Shown piece after piece: positions 52,213 through 63,763 of a DNA stretch of 64,000 nt. Position 1 is the first letter of the stretch; each line of letters begins with the position of its first letter. The stretch comes from Triplophysa rosa (lineage: Eukaryota; Chordata; Actinopteri; Cypriniformes; Nemacheilidae). The position numbers and the translations under genes are program-made. The notes beneath the pieces are model-generated. The model saw only the letters and a program-made list of their open reading frames with translations, was not told where the DNA came from and made no database searches. The stretch covers positions 3,308,277 through 3,372,276 of the forward strand of contig NC_079901.1 in assembly GCF_024868665.1 (NCBI RefSeq). Direction: 5' to 3'.

Positions 52213-53216
52213 CAGTTAAGGTTAAAAGTTTACATACTGGAAAATGTTGCAAATTTAGGAAAGACAAGAGGCATTTTGAAAATAAAGTTTTTTTTATTAT
52301 GTACTGTCCTGAATATGTTATTTTACATAAAATATGTTTACATATAGTCAACATCACAGAATAACTAACTTAACCTCAAAAATAAGCCTGTTCAAAAGTT
52401 TACATGCACCTGATCTTACTACTGTATTATGTTACCTAAACAATTACTGCCAGTATTCTGCGTATTTGACTCCTGTTTACCAGTAACTGTATAATAGAGA
52501 TTTATCTTTTTACACCGAGGACAACTGACTCATACACAACTATTACAAAAGCTACAAACATTCGCTGATGCTCAAGAAATCAACACCATACAATTAAAAG
52601 CCAGGTGGGTATAAACTTAGGTGACCAGCTTTCATTTTTATTATGTTGTTAAAATAACTTGTATCATTTAACAACACCCTCCAGAAGCAACAAAATGTAT
52701 ACATGATGTTTCCCATATAACAAAATAATAAACAATTGACACCAGTTATAATTTTCTGAGGTTTGCACCCATCTGACTTTAAATGTATTGTTACCTTCTT
52801 GAGCATCTCTGAAAGTTTGTATCTTTTGTAATAGTTGGGTTTGGGTTTCTTGATTGTCCTGTGTAAAAAGATGAATCTCAATATTATACAGCCCCTGGTC
52901 ACAGTTTAATAGCTCATACCAAACTCGCCAATAGCTATTACAAAACATAACAACTTGCATTAATTGTTTAGGTAACATCATATAGTAGTAAGAATCAGGT
53001 GTATGTAAACATTTGAACTGGCTTATGTTTGTAAAATTTGTTATTATTCTGTGATATAGACTATACATACAGTATATGCAAACATGTAAAATTACTTGTT
53101 CAGGGCGGTACCTAATTAAACATAAACAGTGATTTTCAAAATACCTCTTATTTTTTCTAAAATGTGCAAAACATTTAAAATTCTGCAAAGTGTATGTCAA
53201 CTTTTGACCTGAACTG
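52213..53216. mobile_element. 1-kb foldback element with TA duplication
   Basis: Left 'cagttaaggttaaaagttt' and reverse complement of the right 'cagttcaggtcaaaagttg' match, and similarity continues almost to the middle: 'cacagaataa', 'cctgatcttactact' / 'cctgattcttactact', 'gttacctaaacaatta' and 'ctattacaaaag' occur in both arms in mirror order. Each arm is about 430 bases. TA flanks both sides (52211-52212 and 53217-53218), as in Tc1/mariner elements. The 178-codon minus frame at 52664-53200 lies in the right arm and resembles no transposase. Confidence 0.8.
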
Positions 53217-53218
53217 TA

Positions 53219-54232
53219 TACAGTACAGCAGGTGTGTTCACATCTGATTTTGCTGTTGATTGCTGGGGATTTATTCAGATTTTAAGGTTTAATTCACCAG
53301 CTCTTATTTGATTTAATTTATAATAACATTGCCAGGCATTTACTTGCCTAAGTTAGTCTAATCATAAACTGTTATGTACGTGTCAAGCTGGGGAACTTGA
53401 GAGATAATTTATGTAGTTTTTCTTTCACACATTATCATAATGTTTTGCTGTCTAGTCAAAAAAAATCTAGCAATCTAGCTTTGATTTTGTAACATTTCAG
53501 ATTTCCATGTCCATCAAAACAGACATGAAATATTTCATTTTAAAATATGAATTAATTTATTAAGTCATTCATTCATTGAGCTCACATATGACAAAAAACT
53601 GTTTACAATTTATTTTTATTTATATGTTTCACTGTTTAACTAACACTAAACTAACTAAACTAGTTTTAACTAAACTAAAGCTAACCTCTGTTAATTTAAT
53701 TGATGTTAACTTACCAGTTGACGTTATATTCAATGGCAATTATTGACCATCCCCAGACAACAGACAGAAAGTCTCCAAGCACTTGAAAATAAAAATAAAA
53801 ACAAAAGATAAATTAAAAATTAAAAATATTGTGAAACACTCACTTGTTTCAGGGATGCATAAAAAGGTTTCACAAGTCAACAAAAAATAAAACCGTTAGA
53901 TAGATATCTTACCAAGCACATTTTTTTCCCATGTACTTTTTTCACTTGCAAACTATATCCTTTTTATTTAAAGCATGATAAACATTTTTATTTCAGAAGA
54001 CGCCAACGTTTTCCCACTGAAGACGACAAAGGGCCTAGGCCTTGTTTTAGAATGTAAGTTGATACATTTTGTGGTTCATACAAAGTTACCTGAAATGAAA
54101 GTCTGATGAAAGGATATTTCATTAATGTCTTAAATAACACCGTGATGGCTTAAAACAAGCTTTACATAAACTAATGGTTTATAGCCTAAATACAAAAAAA
54201 TAAAACAGCTAAATTAAGCTTTACTTATATAC
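53219..54232. other. No gene seen
   Basis: AT-rich sequence with stops in every frame; nothing recognised. Confidence 0.5.
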
Positions 54233-54530
54233 ATTATATTGCCAAAGGTTTTGGCTCGCCCCCTCCTAATAAACAGGTTTGACTACGTTAGGCATTTCTG
54301 TGGGTACCAATCTTAACGTTACAGCATATAATGATATTCTATGGAATTGTGTGCTTCTAATTTTATAGCAACAGTTTGGGAAGGGCCATTTTCTTTTTCC
54401 AACATGACAATACCTCTGTGTAAAGGGCAAGGTTCAGAAAGAAATTATTGATTCAGTCAGTGTAAGAACTTAACTGGTCTGCATAAATCCAAGTCAGATG
54501 AACACCTTGGTGTGACTTTTACAACATTTC
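54233..54530 (+). pseudogene. Tc1-like transposon remnant
   Basis: 'tatattgccaaaggttttgg' followed by 'ctcgccccctcc' resembles the end of a fish Tc1-type element. From about 54360, 'agcaacagtttgggaaggg', 'ccaacatgacaatacctctg' and 'cttaactggtctgcataaatcc' match the region encoding the last DDE catalytic part of Tc1-like transposases; the translation is interrupted by stops. Recognition by memory of the family, no frame remains. Confidence 0.5.
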
Positions 54531-55299
54531 AACTATATTTTCAACTAGATGTAGAAACTGCATTTCATGTTTTATCAGCAATATATATCTTGCATACTGC
54601 TAGTCATGATAATATATGACTGAAAGTACTTCAATTTTGTTTCTCAACAATAAATATGTACAGTAAAACCACAATAATGTAATCAAAGTTAAAAAGAACA
54701 AAAAACACTGCACCAAAAACTGTTCTCATATATAGTGCAAAAATAACCGGTTTAAAACATATCATTTAAGTATTACAAACAGATAACATAGCAATAAGTA
54801 CACAAACACATAGGCCTAACTTTATGCCCTGAAAGTTTTATAATTTGTAATTATTTTTTTTTTGTTTTTTGTTCTTTTTAACTTTGCTGAAATGTAAAAA
54901 GTGATGTCAGCACAAAACTCGGTAGAAAACACATCATGTTTGTCCTGTAGCTTGTTGAGATCAACAAACTGTTCTTTCTGCTTGATTTTCTTAACCCTTA
55001 TGAACATATTTGTCCTTAAAAGAAAAGGGGACTATATAACACACCAAATAGACCCACAAAGAACACATTTCTTAAATTACTTTTGATGTCTGCTGTTATA
55101 AGATTTTTTTTTTTTTAGGCCATAATAGGTTTAAATGCTATATAAATGACATGTTTTTAAAACATTATGATTGCTAAAGTTCCTAAGAAGGTGAAAAGAG
55201 CCATCTGGTCACATCCATTTGTTTGCATACTTATTCACCTCAATAACAGCTGCTCAAAGGACCACCTGGGACATGATATTAAGGATCTTTGAACCATTA
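54531..55299. other. No gene seen
   Basis: AT-rich, no recognisable content. The small frames at 54822-55086 overlap each other on both strands and have no signature. Confidence 0.5.
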
Positions 55300-55445
55300 T
55301 TTAAACATGTTCACAAGTCTCTGAGGTCCAAGTCTGAAGTCTTTGTTCTATTTTAGCAATTGTCTTTCAGCTACTTTTCAGTAATTGTAATAAATTCATA
55401 ATGTATTAAAACTGTTTTACCAAGAAAAACTTAACGCCAGGGCTA
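55300..55445. mobile_element. hAT end fragment, same family as 9.9-20 kb
   Basis: 'caagtctctgaggtccaagtc', 'ttgttctattttagcaat', 'cagtaattgtaat' correspond in order to 9935-10020. It is an eroded left end of that hAT family, without coding sequence. Confidence 0.6.
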
Positions 55446-55639
55446 TACATTAACTTTTTTGCACATAAGACTGGTACTACAGAGGTTTTGTGGTACATGC
55501 CAAACAATTGTAGCTTAAGTGTAAACGTCTCTTATCATTTTTGAAGAAAAAAACACACATGCAGGTTAACTAACAAAGGACGCACACATATTGCAGTGTA
55601 CAGCCCCGTAAGAGTTATTCAAACGGATTAAAATTCAAG

Positions 55640-58600
55640 GTTAAAAATCAAGATGGCGCCGCAGATGGCAGCTACTGTGCTTTGCTCTTCAGTGTTTGTA
55701 CTGTTTTTGTTTGTTTTTCCTGTTTTTTGTTTCTCAAATACGATCCGTTTTATCAGGGATGACCTGCTGAACATTCGGCAGAACACACCACAAAATCTTT
55801 TACCGGTTTTTGAGTTTTCTGACGTTTTGCTGGACATTGTTGTTGGCGTAGCCGTAGCTCTGGTCAAACGCTTCAGAAGGACGCGCAGACGGGAGAAGTG
55901 AGCCGGCGCGCTTGTGAAGCTCAGACAGCGTGGATTTCGAATGCCGTTGCCTAGCATCCATCTGGCAAATCTCCGCTCTCTACCCAACAAACGGACGAAC
56001 TCCTTCTGCTTTCCCGGTTTAACAAGGACTTTTCTAACTCTGCTGCTCTGTGTTTCACGGAAACCTGGCTGAACGGCGCCATTGCAGACAGCGCGTTACA
56101 ACTTCCTAACTTCCAGCTGATCAGAGCAGATCGCGACGCGGAATCAACGGGGAAATCGCGCGGCGGCGGGACGTGCTTTTACATCAATGAGAGGTGGTGT
56201 ACAGATGTAACCGTGTTAAAGAAGATGTGCTGTTCAGATCTAGAAACACTCTTCATTAACTGCAAGCCGTTCTACTCGCCGCGGGAGTTCTGTTCGTTCA
56301 TTCTCGTGAGTGTTTACATTCCTCCGCAAGCGCACGTGAGCTCAGCTTTACAGAAACTCGCTGATCAGATCACAGACACAGAACAACAACACCCGGACTC
56401 TGTTTTAATTATTCTCGGGGACTTTAATAAAGCAAATCTCTCCCGCGAACTGCCAAAATACAGACAGCACATCACATGTCCCACCAGAGACAGTAATATA
56501 TTGGATCACTGTTACACAGCAATAAAGGATGCATATCACTCTGTTCCACGAGCAGCTTTAGGACTCTCTGATCACTGTTTGGTTCATCTTATCCCGTCCT
56601 ACAGGCAGAAACTTAAATCTGCAAAACCTGTATTAAGAACTGTTAAAAGATGGACTATTGAAACAGAGCAGGATTTACAAGCCTGTTTCTCTCTCACTGA
56701 TTGGACTGTTTTTGAAGCTGTTGCCACCGATCTGGACGAGCTGACAGAAACTGTAACTTCATATATCAGTTTCTGTGAGGATATGTGCATCCCTACCAAG
56801 TCTTATCTAACTTACAACAACGACAAACCGTGGTTCACGGCAAAACTCAGACAGCTCCGTCAGGCCAAAGAAGATGCTTACAGGAAAGGGGACAAAGTCT
56901 TGTATAAACAGGCCAAATTCACACTGGAAAAGGAGATCAGAGGGGCAAAGAGGAATTATTCTGACAACTTAAGGAACAAATTCTCTTCCAGTGATCCTGC
57001 TTCAGTGTGGAAAGGTCTGAAAGATATCACCAGTTACAAGACACCATCCCCCAGCACTTTGGAGAACCAACAACTAGCTGACGACTTGAACAAGTTTTAT
57101 TGCCGGTTTGAAAAAACACCCCACACCCGCCCTGAACACCTCTCCACACAACCATTCACACCTTCAGCAACCCCCCTCTCTCCCACACCTACAATTCAGA
57201 TCACTGAAGAAGATGTGCGCCAGGTCTTCAGAAAGAACAAAAGAAGGAAAGCACCAGGCCCAGACGGTGTGTCACCAGCCTGCCTAAAAATATGTGCTGA
57301 CCAGCTGGCCCCCATCTTCACACAGATCTTCAACAGATCACTGGAGCTGTGCGAAGTCCCCTCATGCTTCAAACGCTCCACCATCATCCCAGTCCCAAAG
57401 AAACCCAAAATTACTGGACTTAATGACTACAGACCTGTGGCTCTAACGTCTGTGGCCATGAAATCATTTGAAAGACTGGTTTTGGCCTATCTGAAGGACA
57501 TCACTGGTCCCTTACTGGACCCCCTGCAGTTTGCCTACAGAGCAAACAGGTCTGTGGATGATGCTGTCAACATGGGACTGCACTTCATCCTTCAGCATCT
57601 GGACAGACCAGGGACCTATGCGAGGATCCTGTTTGTGGACTTCAGCTCCGCTTTTAACACCATCATCACGGACACCCTTCAGAATAAACTGGCACAGCTC
57701 TCCGTCCCCACCCCTGTCTGTCAGTGGATCAACAGCTTCTTGACAGACAGGCAGCAGTTAGTAAAGCTTGGTAAATTCAAATCCAACACCTGCACCATCA
57801 GCACTGGAGCTCCTCAGGGCTGTGTTCTCTCCCCACTGCTCTTCTCCCTTTACACGAATGATTGCACATCTAAAGACCCCTCTGTCAAGCTCCTGAAGTT
57901 TGCAGACGACACCACACTGATCGGCCTCATTCAGGATGGTGACGAGTCTGCTTACAGACAGGTGGTCAAGGAGCTGGCTGTCTGGTGCAGTCTTAACAAC
58001 CTGGAGCTTAACACGCTTAAAACTGTGGAGATGATCGTGGACTTCAGGAGAAAGCCCCCTGTTCTCCCCAAACTCACCATCATGAACAGCACTGTGACTG
58101 CAGTGGAGTCATTCAGATTCCTGGGCACCACAATTTCTCAGGATCTGAAGTGGGACACTCACATTGACTCTATTGTTAAAAAGGCCCAGCAGAGGCTGTA
58201 CTTCCTTCGCCAGCTGAGGAAGTTCAACCTGCCACAGAAGTTGCTGAAACAGTTCTACTCTGCCATCATCGAATCCATCCTCTGCACTTCTATAACTGTC
58301 TGGTTCGGCTCAGCTACCAAATCTGATCTCAGAAGACTACGGAGGGTAGTCCGGACTGCTGAGCGTATCATTGGTACAACCATCCCTACTCTCCAAGAAC
58401 TGTACTCATCCAGAATGAGCAAAAGGGCTGATAAAATCACTCTGGACCCCTCACACCCAGCACACTCCCTTTTTGAACTGTTACCGTCTGGTCGACGCTA
58501 CAGAGCACTGAGCACCAGAACGACCAGACACAGGGACAGTTTCTTCCCTCAGGCAATCCATCTTATGAACACTTGACATTATATGCGGAACACACAACTC

Positions 58601-58880
58601 TATTTTACATTATTTATTCACCAAATTTGTACATATCAGACCTGTACATACATAATTGTCTATATTGTATATTGTGTTTTTGCTGTTTTGTACATTGCCT
58701 ATTTCTATATTATTGTATATATATATATATTTTTTATCATCTGTGTTCTGTCCTGTTGCTGTCTTTCTGTTGCACTGTGGAGCTTCTGTCACTATAACAA
58801 ATTCCTCGTATGTGGAAACATACTTGGCCAATAAAGCTCATTCTATTCTATTCTATTCTTCTATTCTAAATTCTATTCCT
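55640..58880 (+). mobile_element. Second-type LINE (jockey/CR1/L2 group), near complete
   Basis: It has a short leader, one long coding region and a 3'-UTR ending 'ccaataaagctcattc' with a (TATTC)n-type tail to about 58880. It is unrelated at the nucleotide level to the L2 family that dominates the window. Another copy's 5' part is at 63506-63763. The exact clade is not decided. Confidence 0.88.
55653..58576 (+). pseudogene. LINE endonuclease-RT polyprotein, one nonsense and one frameshift
   Basis: The frame starts at ATG 55653 with a hydrophobic stretch (CSSVFVLFLFVFPVFCFS), then RDDLLNIRQNTPQ and a basic region. A TGA at 55899-55901 interrupts it; the related copy at 63.7 kb has an arginine codon (CGA) there, so this is a CpG-type mutation. 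The frame continues over MPLPSIHLANLRSLPNK until a one-base deletion near 55990; from there to 58576 it is open. The endonuclease shows CFTETWLN, YIPPQAHV, LGDFNKAN and LSDHCLV; RT shows LNDYRPVALTSV, FVDFSSAFNTI, GAPQGCVLSPLLFSLY and FADDTTLIG. The end (LFELLPSGRRYRA, FFPQAIHLMN) is the conserved tail of this family. About 974 codons if unbroken; this copy needs two changes to be open. Confidence 0.92.
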
Positions 58881-59507
58881 ATTTCTGCATTATCAGAGCT
58901 ATGTTTGTTGTGGACCAAAACAATTCGAAATACTGTACGTTCTCGTGGTTTACAGTAAGCGGACGTGGAGGCGAGCGCAGACTCGTGTTAGGATTTATGC
59001 AATTCTGATAAAGCTCTGGCAACAAGCAAAACGTTTTTTTCTTTAAAACTGATAACTAACAATAAGGTAAAGGGTTTTGTCGCATCAGGTGGCAATGCAG
59101 TTTACCAAACTCCCACAGTCTACCAACTACACAATATGAAAGAACCTATGGAAAGAGCATTTCAAAACAAATTCAAACAAACATAATAATAATAAACGCT
59201 TACCTTTAACCCCACATCAAAAACGCCAAACGACTCCAAATCATGTCATTTGTGGCTTTGTCCACAGCTGAGCTCATGCTACCTGGTGAACAAGATTCTT
59301 CTTCTGGTTTATTATTGGCGATTCGCATACATACGGGCATATCGCCACCTGCTGGGTTGACTTGTAACAGGTTATTGAAATACGGATTCAACATACAATA
59401 TACAACAAAGAAAAGTAGATTACTTTATTTGTATAACATTGAGAAAGGAGCAGTGTTACTAAGGTAGAGGTACTCGTCTTCCTCTGGTGTGTAAACCCAA
59501 ATATTTA
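58881..59507. other. No gene; repeat fragment at 59285-59345
   Basis: Only a degenerate copy of the 'ttcttcttctggttt' repeat (related to 45210-45290) is recognised. Confidence 0.4.
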
Positions 59508-60793
59508 ACTCAACTCAACTCAACTTTATTTATATAGCGCTTTTACAATTTTCATTGTTACAAAGCAGCTGTACATGAGACACATTGACTACAAGCAAAA
59601 CAATCAAAGTTGTACCTGCAAAAACAAGAAAAGGTTGAAAACACAGAAGACAGACACACCCACACACAAAACACTCCACACACACGCACCAACACACACA
59701 GACACAGAGACACACACACACACGATGCGCACGCACACACACACACACACACACACACGTACGTACACAGACAAGTACGCACACACACACACGCTCAGTG
59801 AGAGCACACATTTAGGATAAAGGAGAGAGAAGCACAGGTCAAATATAACAGATAATAAATTCCTATATGCAATATTAATTAAGTAAAACTTTAAGAATTC
59901 TAAAGCAGCCCCCCCGGTCAGGCAGATAGTGCAAAAACAGTATGCAAACGGTGGCGAGGAACCCAAAACTCTAATCGAGAAAAAAAACCTCAGGAGAACC
60001 CAGGCCCAACCAGGGGATTCCAGTTCCCCTCTGGCAAAAGCTGCTGCCTCTGCACAAGCTCCAGAGAACTTGCACAACAAGGCTAAATAAAATAAATAAA
60101 CTTAATAATAAAATAAATTATAGTTTAAGATTATCATTAATAATCTAATAGCATTTGAAGTTTTGTGGTGAAGACATGTCAAGAGACCGCGTCCTTCTTT
60201 ATCCAGCTCTATCATCTCAGCTCTTGTCAGGTCCCCACTTCCCATTCTCCGCTCTACCATCAGGTCAGGCCATGAACTGCATCCTGCTCGCTGTGGTAAC
60301 CTTGGAACAATGAGACAAGACTGGCTGAGAGTAGAGTACTGTTCTGTACTCTTTGATGCAACAAGTACATCAGTTGTGTTTTTGGTTCCGGTTGATCTAA
60401 CTAATGCAGCCTAAACCCTCTAAAGATTTATATTATGGAAGAGTAGTGTATGCAAGATTAAAAAGATGCGTCTTTAGTCTAGATTTAAACTGACAGAGTG
60501 TGTCTGCCTCCCGGACAGTGCAGGGAAGACTATTCCAAAGTTTAGGCGCTAGATAGGAAAAGGATCTACCACCTGCACTTGATTTTGAAATTCTAGGTAT
60601 TACCAACTGACAGGACGCCTGAGAGCGTAATGCACGTGAAGGACTGTAATACAAAAGGAGTTCATTCAAGTACTGAGGAGCTAAACCATGTAAGGCTTTA
60701 TAGGTAATAAGTAAGATTTTAAAGTTAACGCGATGCTTTATAGGTAACCAGTGCAATGTTGACAGAACCGGGCTAATATGTTCATACTTTTTT
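59508..60793 (-). mobile_element. L2-type LINE, 5'-truncated copy E
   Basis: On the minus strand it runs from the last third of ORF2 through the 3'-UTR to the (TTGAG)n tail at 59508. It matches 22431-23718 and 4541-5840 very closely. Truncation is at 'gtatgaacatatta' (about 60793). Confidence 0.94.
60433..60792 (-). pseudogene. L2 ORF2 C-terminal fragment
   Basis: The last 119 codons of ORF2, open throughout: [49 protein letters not shown], to [16 protein letters not shown]. It contains no catalytic motif. Confidence 0.9.
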
Positions 60794-61224
60794 AGTATAC
60801 TTATTTAGATCATAGTACAACATTTTTCTCTATCACATCATCAGTGCACTATCAATAATGTTCCTAAAGTTTTCATGTAGCTCAATAATACAAAAGGCTG
60901 TGAGTTCCAGCGCAGGGAACACAAAACAAAATGTATACATTGCACCATAACCTGTTCAACCTGTTCCATCAGTGGAACACTTAAGTTTACTTGAAACTTT
61001 TACTATTAAATTCTAATCTAATCTTGACAAACTGTATATCACTATTTTTTTACAACTAATACTACTTTTTTGGTCAGCAATAATCTGCCAAGTGTCATTT
61101 TTTGTTAAAAAGGCAACGTTAGGGCTGCATTCCAAATTATGAATTTATGACTGTGATGTTTAATGAATTATTGTGAAATATGTTATGACCACATTTTAAT
61201 TAAGTCCAGTATATTGGCTTTAGA
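60794..61224. other. No gene seen
   Basis: AT-rich sequence directly before the TNP2-like gene; it may be the 5' part of that element, but no terminal repeat could be paired. Confidence 0.4.
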
Positions 61225-63096
61225 ATGGATTCAAAATCTAAAAGGCAGCGATACACAAGGCAGTGGAAATATGCACGAAGATCATTGGATGAAAGTCCTG
61301 TGGAGGAGGAACGATTAGATCATCTATTAGCACCTCAAGAAGGATATGCTGAAAGAATGGACATTGATGATGACTTCTCTAGTTCTGTTGGTACTGTTGA
61401 TGTTGGTTTCAGTGGGGAGAGTTGCAGTTCTGGACATGAGAGTGTGAACAATGCGCTTAGTGAGGAAAGCTGCACTGCAGGAACTGAGAGTGAAAATGAA
61501 ACAGCCTCAACTTCACTCCCAACATTTCTGTAAGAATGGGCAATAAAGCACAACATCACGCATAATGCTTTAGATGATCTCCTGAGAGGACTTAAAAGAA
61601 AAGGACACCCAGAGCTCCCATCCACAGCAAGGACATTGCTGAAAACTCCAAGGACTGTTATATCAGCACAAAAGTCAGGAATGGAGTGTGTTCATTTTAA
61701 TTTAAGAGAGAGCCTTAGTGAGCAATTAAAACGTTATCCGACAGAGATGATTGAAAGAGTGAGTACACTGGAGCTATCATTTAATATTGATGGCCTACCT
61801 ATTTTTAAAAGCAGCAGGTCACATCTTTGGCCCATCCTCTGTGCTTTTCACCTAAACCCCATCAGTGTTTTTCCTGTCACACTGACACTTGGACCCACCA
61901 AACTAAAAGATCTGGATTTTGCTGAGGAAGCCATAAATGACATCCAAGAGCTCCTCGACAATGGTCTGGATGGAAAAAAGATTAGGATCAGATGCTTTGT
62001 GTGTGATGCACCAGCAAGAGCAATGGTGAAGAAGATTAAGCAGTATTCCGGGTATTTTGGTTGTGACAAATGCACTCAGAAAGGCACATGGGTCTCTGGG
62101 CAAGTAACTTACCCAGAGGTAGACAATTTCACTCTGCGCACCAATGAAGCATTTCGTGCTGAAATGACCATACGTCAGGAGAATGAGACTGCACCAGTGT
62201 CTCCCTTTTTGAGGCTCCCATTGGATATGATACAGCAATTTCCAATTGACTACATGCACCAAGCCTGCCTGGGTGTTATGAAGAAGCTAATCACAGAGTG
62301 GGTTAGAGGAGACAGAAAAGTAAGACTGTCTGCGGGGCAAATAAATGAGGTGACGCAAAGGCTGCTGTCACTCAGAAATGCCATTCCAAACTGTTTTGCC
62401 CGAAAACCTCGGAATCTAGAGGACATTGATAGGTGGAAGGCAACAGAACTGCGCCAGTTTGCTGTTTATACAGGCAAGATTGTGCTGAAGTGCATTTTGA
62501 GTGACCAACTTTATGACCATTTCATGGCATTTAGTGTTGCCTTGAGTCTTCTGCTTTGTCCAACATTGGCAAGGGAACACAACAGATACAGCAAAGAGCT
62601 AATGCAATATTTCATTGAGAAAACAAAAGAATTGTATGGAGACCACTTTCTGGTGTACAATATTCATTCAATGGTACATCTATCAGAAGAGGCAATGGCT
62701 TTTGGCAGCCTTGATGCATGCAGTGCATTCATATTCGATAATTATCTCGCTAAGCTAAAACGGCTTGTAAGGTCTGGAAGGAAGCCACTTGTTCAATTGG
62801 TCAAACGTCTCACAGAGATGTCCACTTCTCCTCTCTCTGTGGTGGCCTCCAAGTCGAAAACCAAAAGGCCCAACAATGCATTTACTCTTGCTGAAGGAAA
62901 GTGCTGAACATTGTGCAGATGTTTTGAAAGATCTGAACCACTTTTCAGAGATTCACTAGACTCAAGAACACTTGGATGTTTTAAAGTCCAAACAAGACAT
63001 TCAGTGATGAAGCTCATACCAGAACACCAGCTGACAAGAATTGCCATAATGATAGAAAAAGGCCAGGAGTTGATTTTCTTGGCAGTCCTGCACTGA
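61225..63096 (+). pseudogene. TNP2-like (EnSpm/CACTA-type) transposase, two in-frame stops
   Basis: One reading frame runs from ATG 61225 to TGA 63094-63096, broken only by TAA at 61531-61533 and TGA at 62905-62907. The N-terminus is basic then acidic (MDSKSKRQRYTRQWK; MDIDDDFSSS). The core shows LSFNIDGLPIFKSSRSHLWP with the first aspartate, then CFVCDAPARAMVKKIKQYSG with YFGCDKC, a metal-binding-like pattern, DYMHQACLGVMKKLI and an H-rich block (YNIHSMVHLSEE). These are motifs I associate with the TNP2-like DDE family of CACTA/EnSpm elements. Sequence between and after the stops still reads as protein (KHNITHNALDDLLRGLKRK; RSEPLFRDSLDSRTLGC), so they are probably recent nonsense changes. 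Host-domesticated relatives exist in animals, so a gene with mis-called codons is an alternative. Confidence 0.72.
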
Positions 63097-63106
63097 GCAC
63101 AGGAAG

Positions 63107-63107
<1 letters not shown>

Positions 63108-63172
<65 letters not shown>

Positions 63173-63185
63173 GCGCGCACACACA

Positions 63186-63251
<66 letters not shown>
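63108..63251. repeat. (TC)n(AC)n(GCAC)n compound microsatellite
   Basis: A TC run (63111-63141) passes into AC, then GC-AC and GCAC repeats, then AC again. The CVCVCV-type frames on both strands are artefacts of it. Confidence 0.95.
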
Positions 63252-63254
<3 letters not shown>

Positions 63255-63505
63255 CTGGTTTATTATCTCCGTGGGGACAGTCCATAGGCATTACATTCCT
63301 GTGAAACAAGTCTCATTTAAGGACATCATAGACAGCAAGGACAAACATTAAGGTCATTCAAATAAGATATTAGACATTCTAGTACAGTCAGGAAGTTGTT
63401 ATCGCACAATAAACTCCGACAGTGTCATCAGGCTTGCACCACACTGAAGGATTTTATTTCACAATAACCAGATGACTGTACATTATCCCTATTAGGGGAT
63501 AGAGT
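63252..63505. other. No gene seen
   Basis: Short spacer, possibly the 3' part of the TNP2-type element; no terminal repeat identified. Confidence 0.4.
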
Positions 63506-63763
63506 TTTTGTTTGTTTTTCCTGTTTTTTGTTTCCCAAATACGATCAGTTTTATCAGGGATGACCTGCTGAACATTCGGCAGAACACACCACAAAATCTT
63601 TTACCGGTTTTTGAGTTTTCTGACGTTTTGCCCCAGCCAAACGTTTTGCTCCGTCCGAAATCCGCGCTGTCTGAGCTTCACAAGCGCGCCGACTCGCTTC
63701 CCCCATCTGCGCGTCCTCCTGAAGCGTTTGACCAGAGCTACGGCTCCGCCGACAACAATGTGG
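63506..63763. mobile_element. LINE 5' fragment with internal inversion
   Basis: 63506-63630 matches 55703-55829 of the second-type LINE in forward direction, ending at 'gacgttttg'. After about 20 bases, 63650-63763 matches the next part of the same LINE (about 55833-55935) as reverse complement; its minus-strand translation is VALVKRFRRTRRWGKRVG and ALVKLRQRGFRT. The LINE 3' end is absent. Confidence 0.85.

Noticed and set aside
52664..53200. 178-codon frame as a real protein
   Set aside because: It sits in one arm of an inverted-repeat element, matches no family I know, and is rich in residues typical of AT-rich noncoding DNA.
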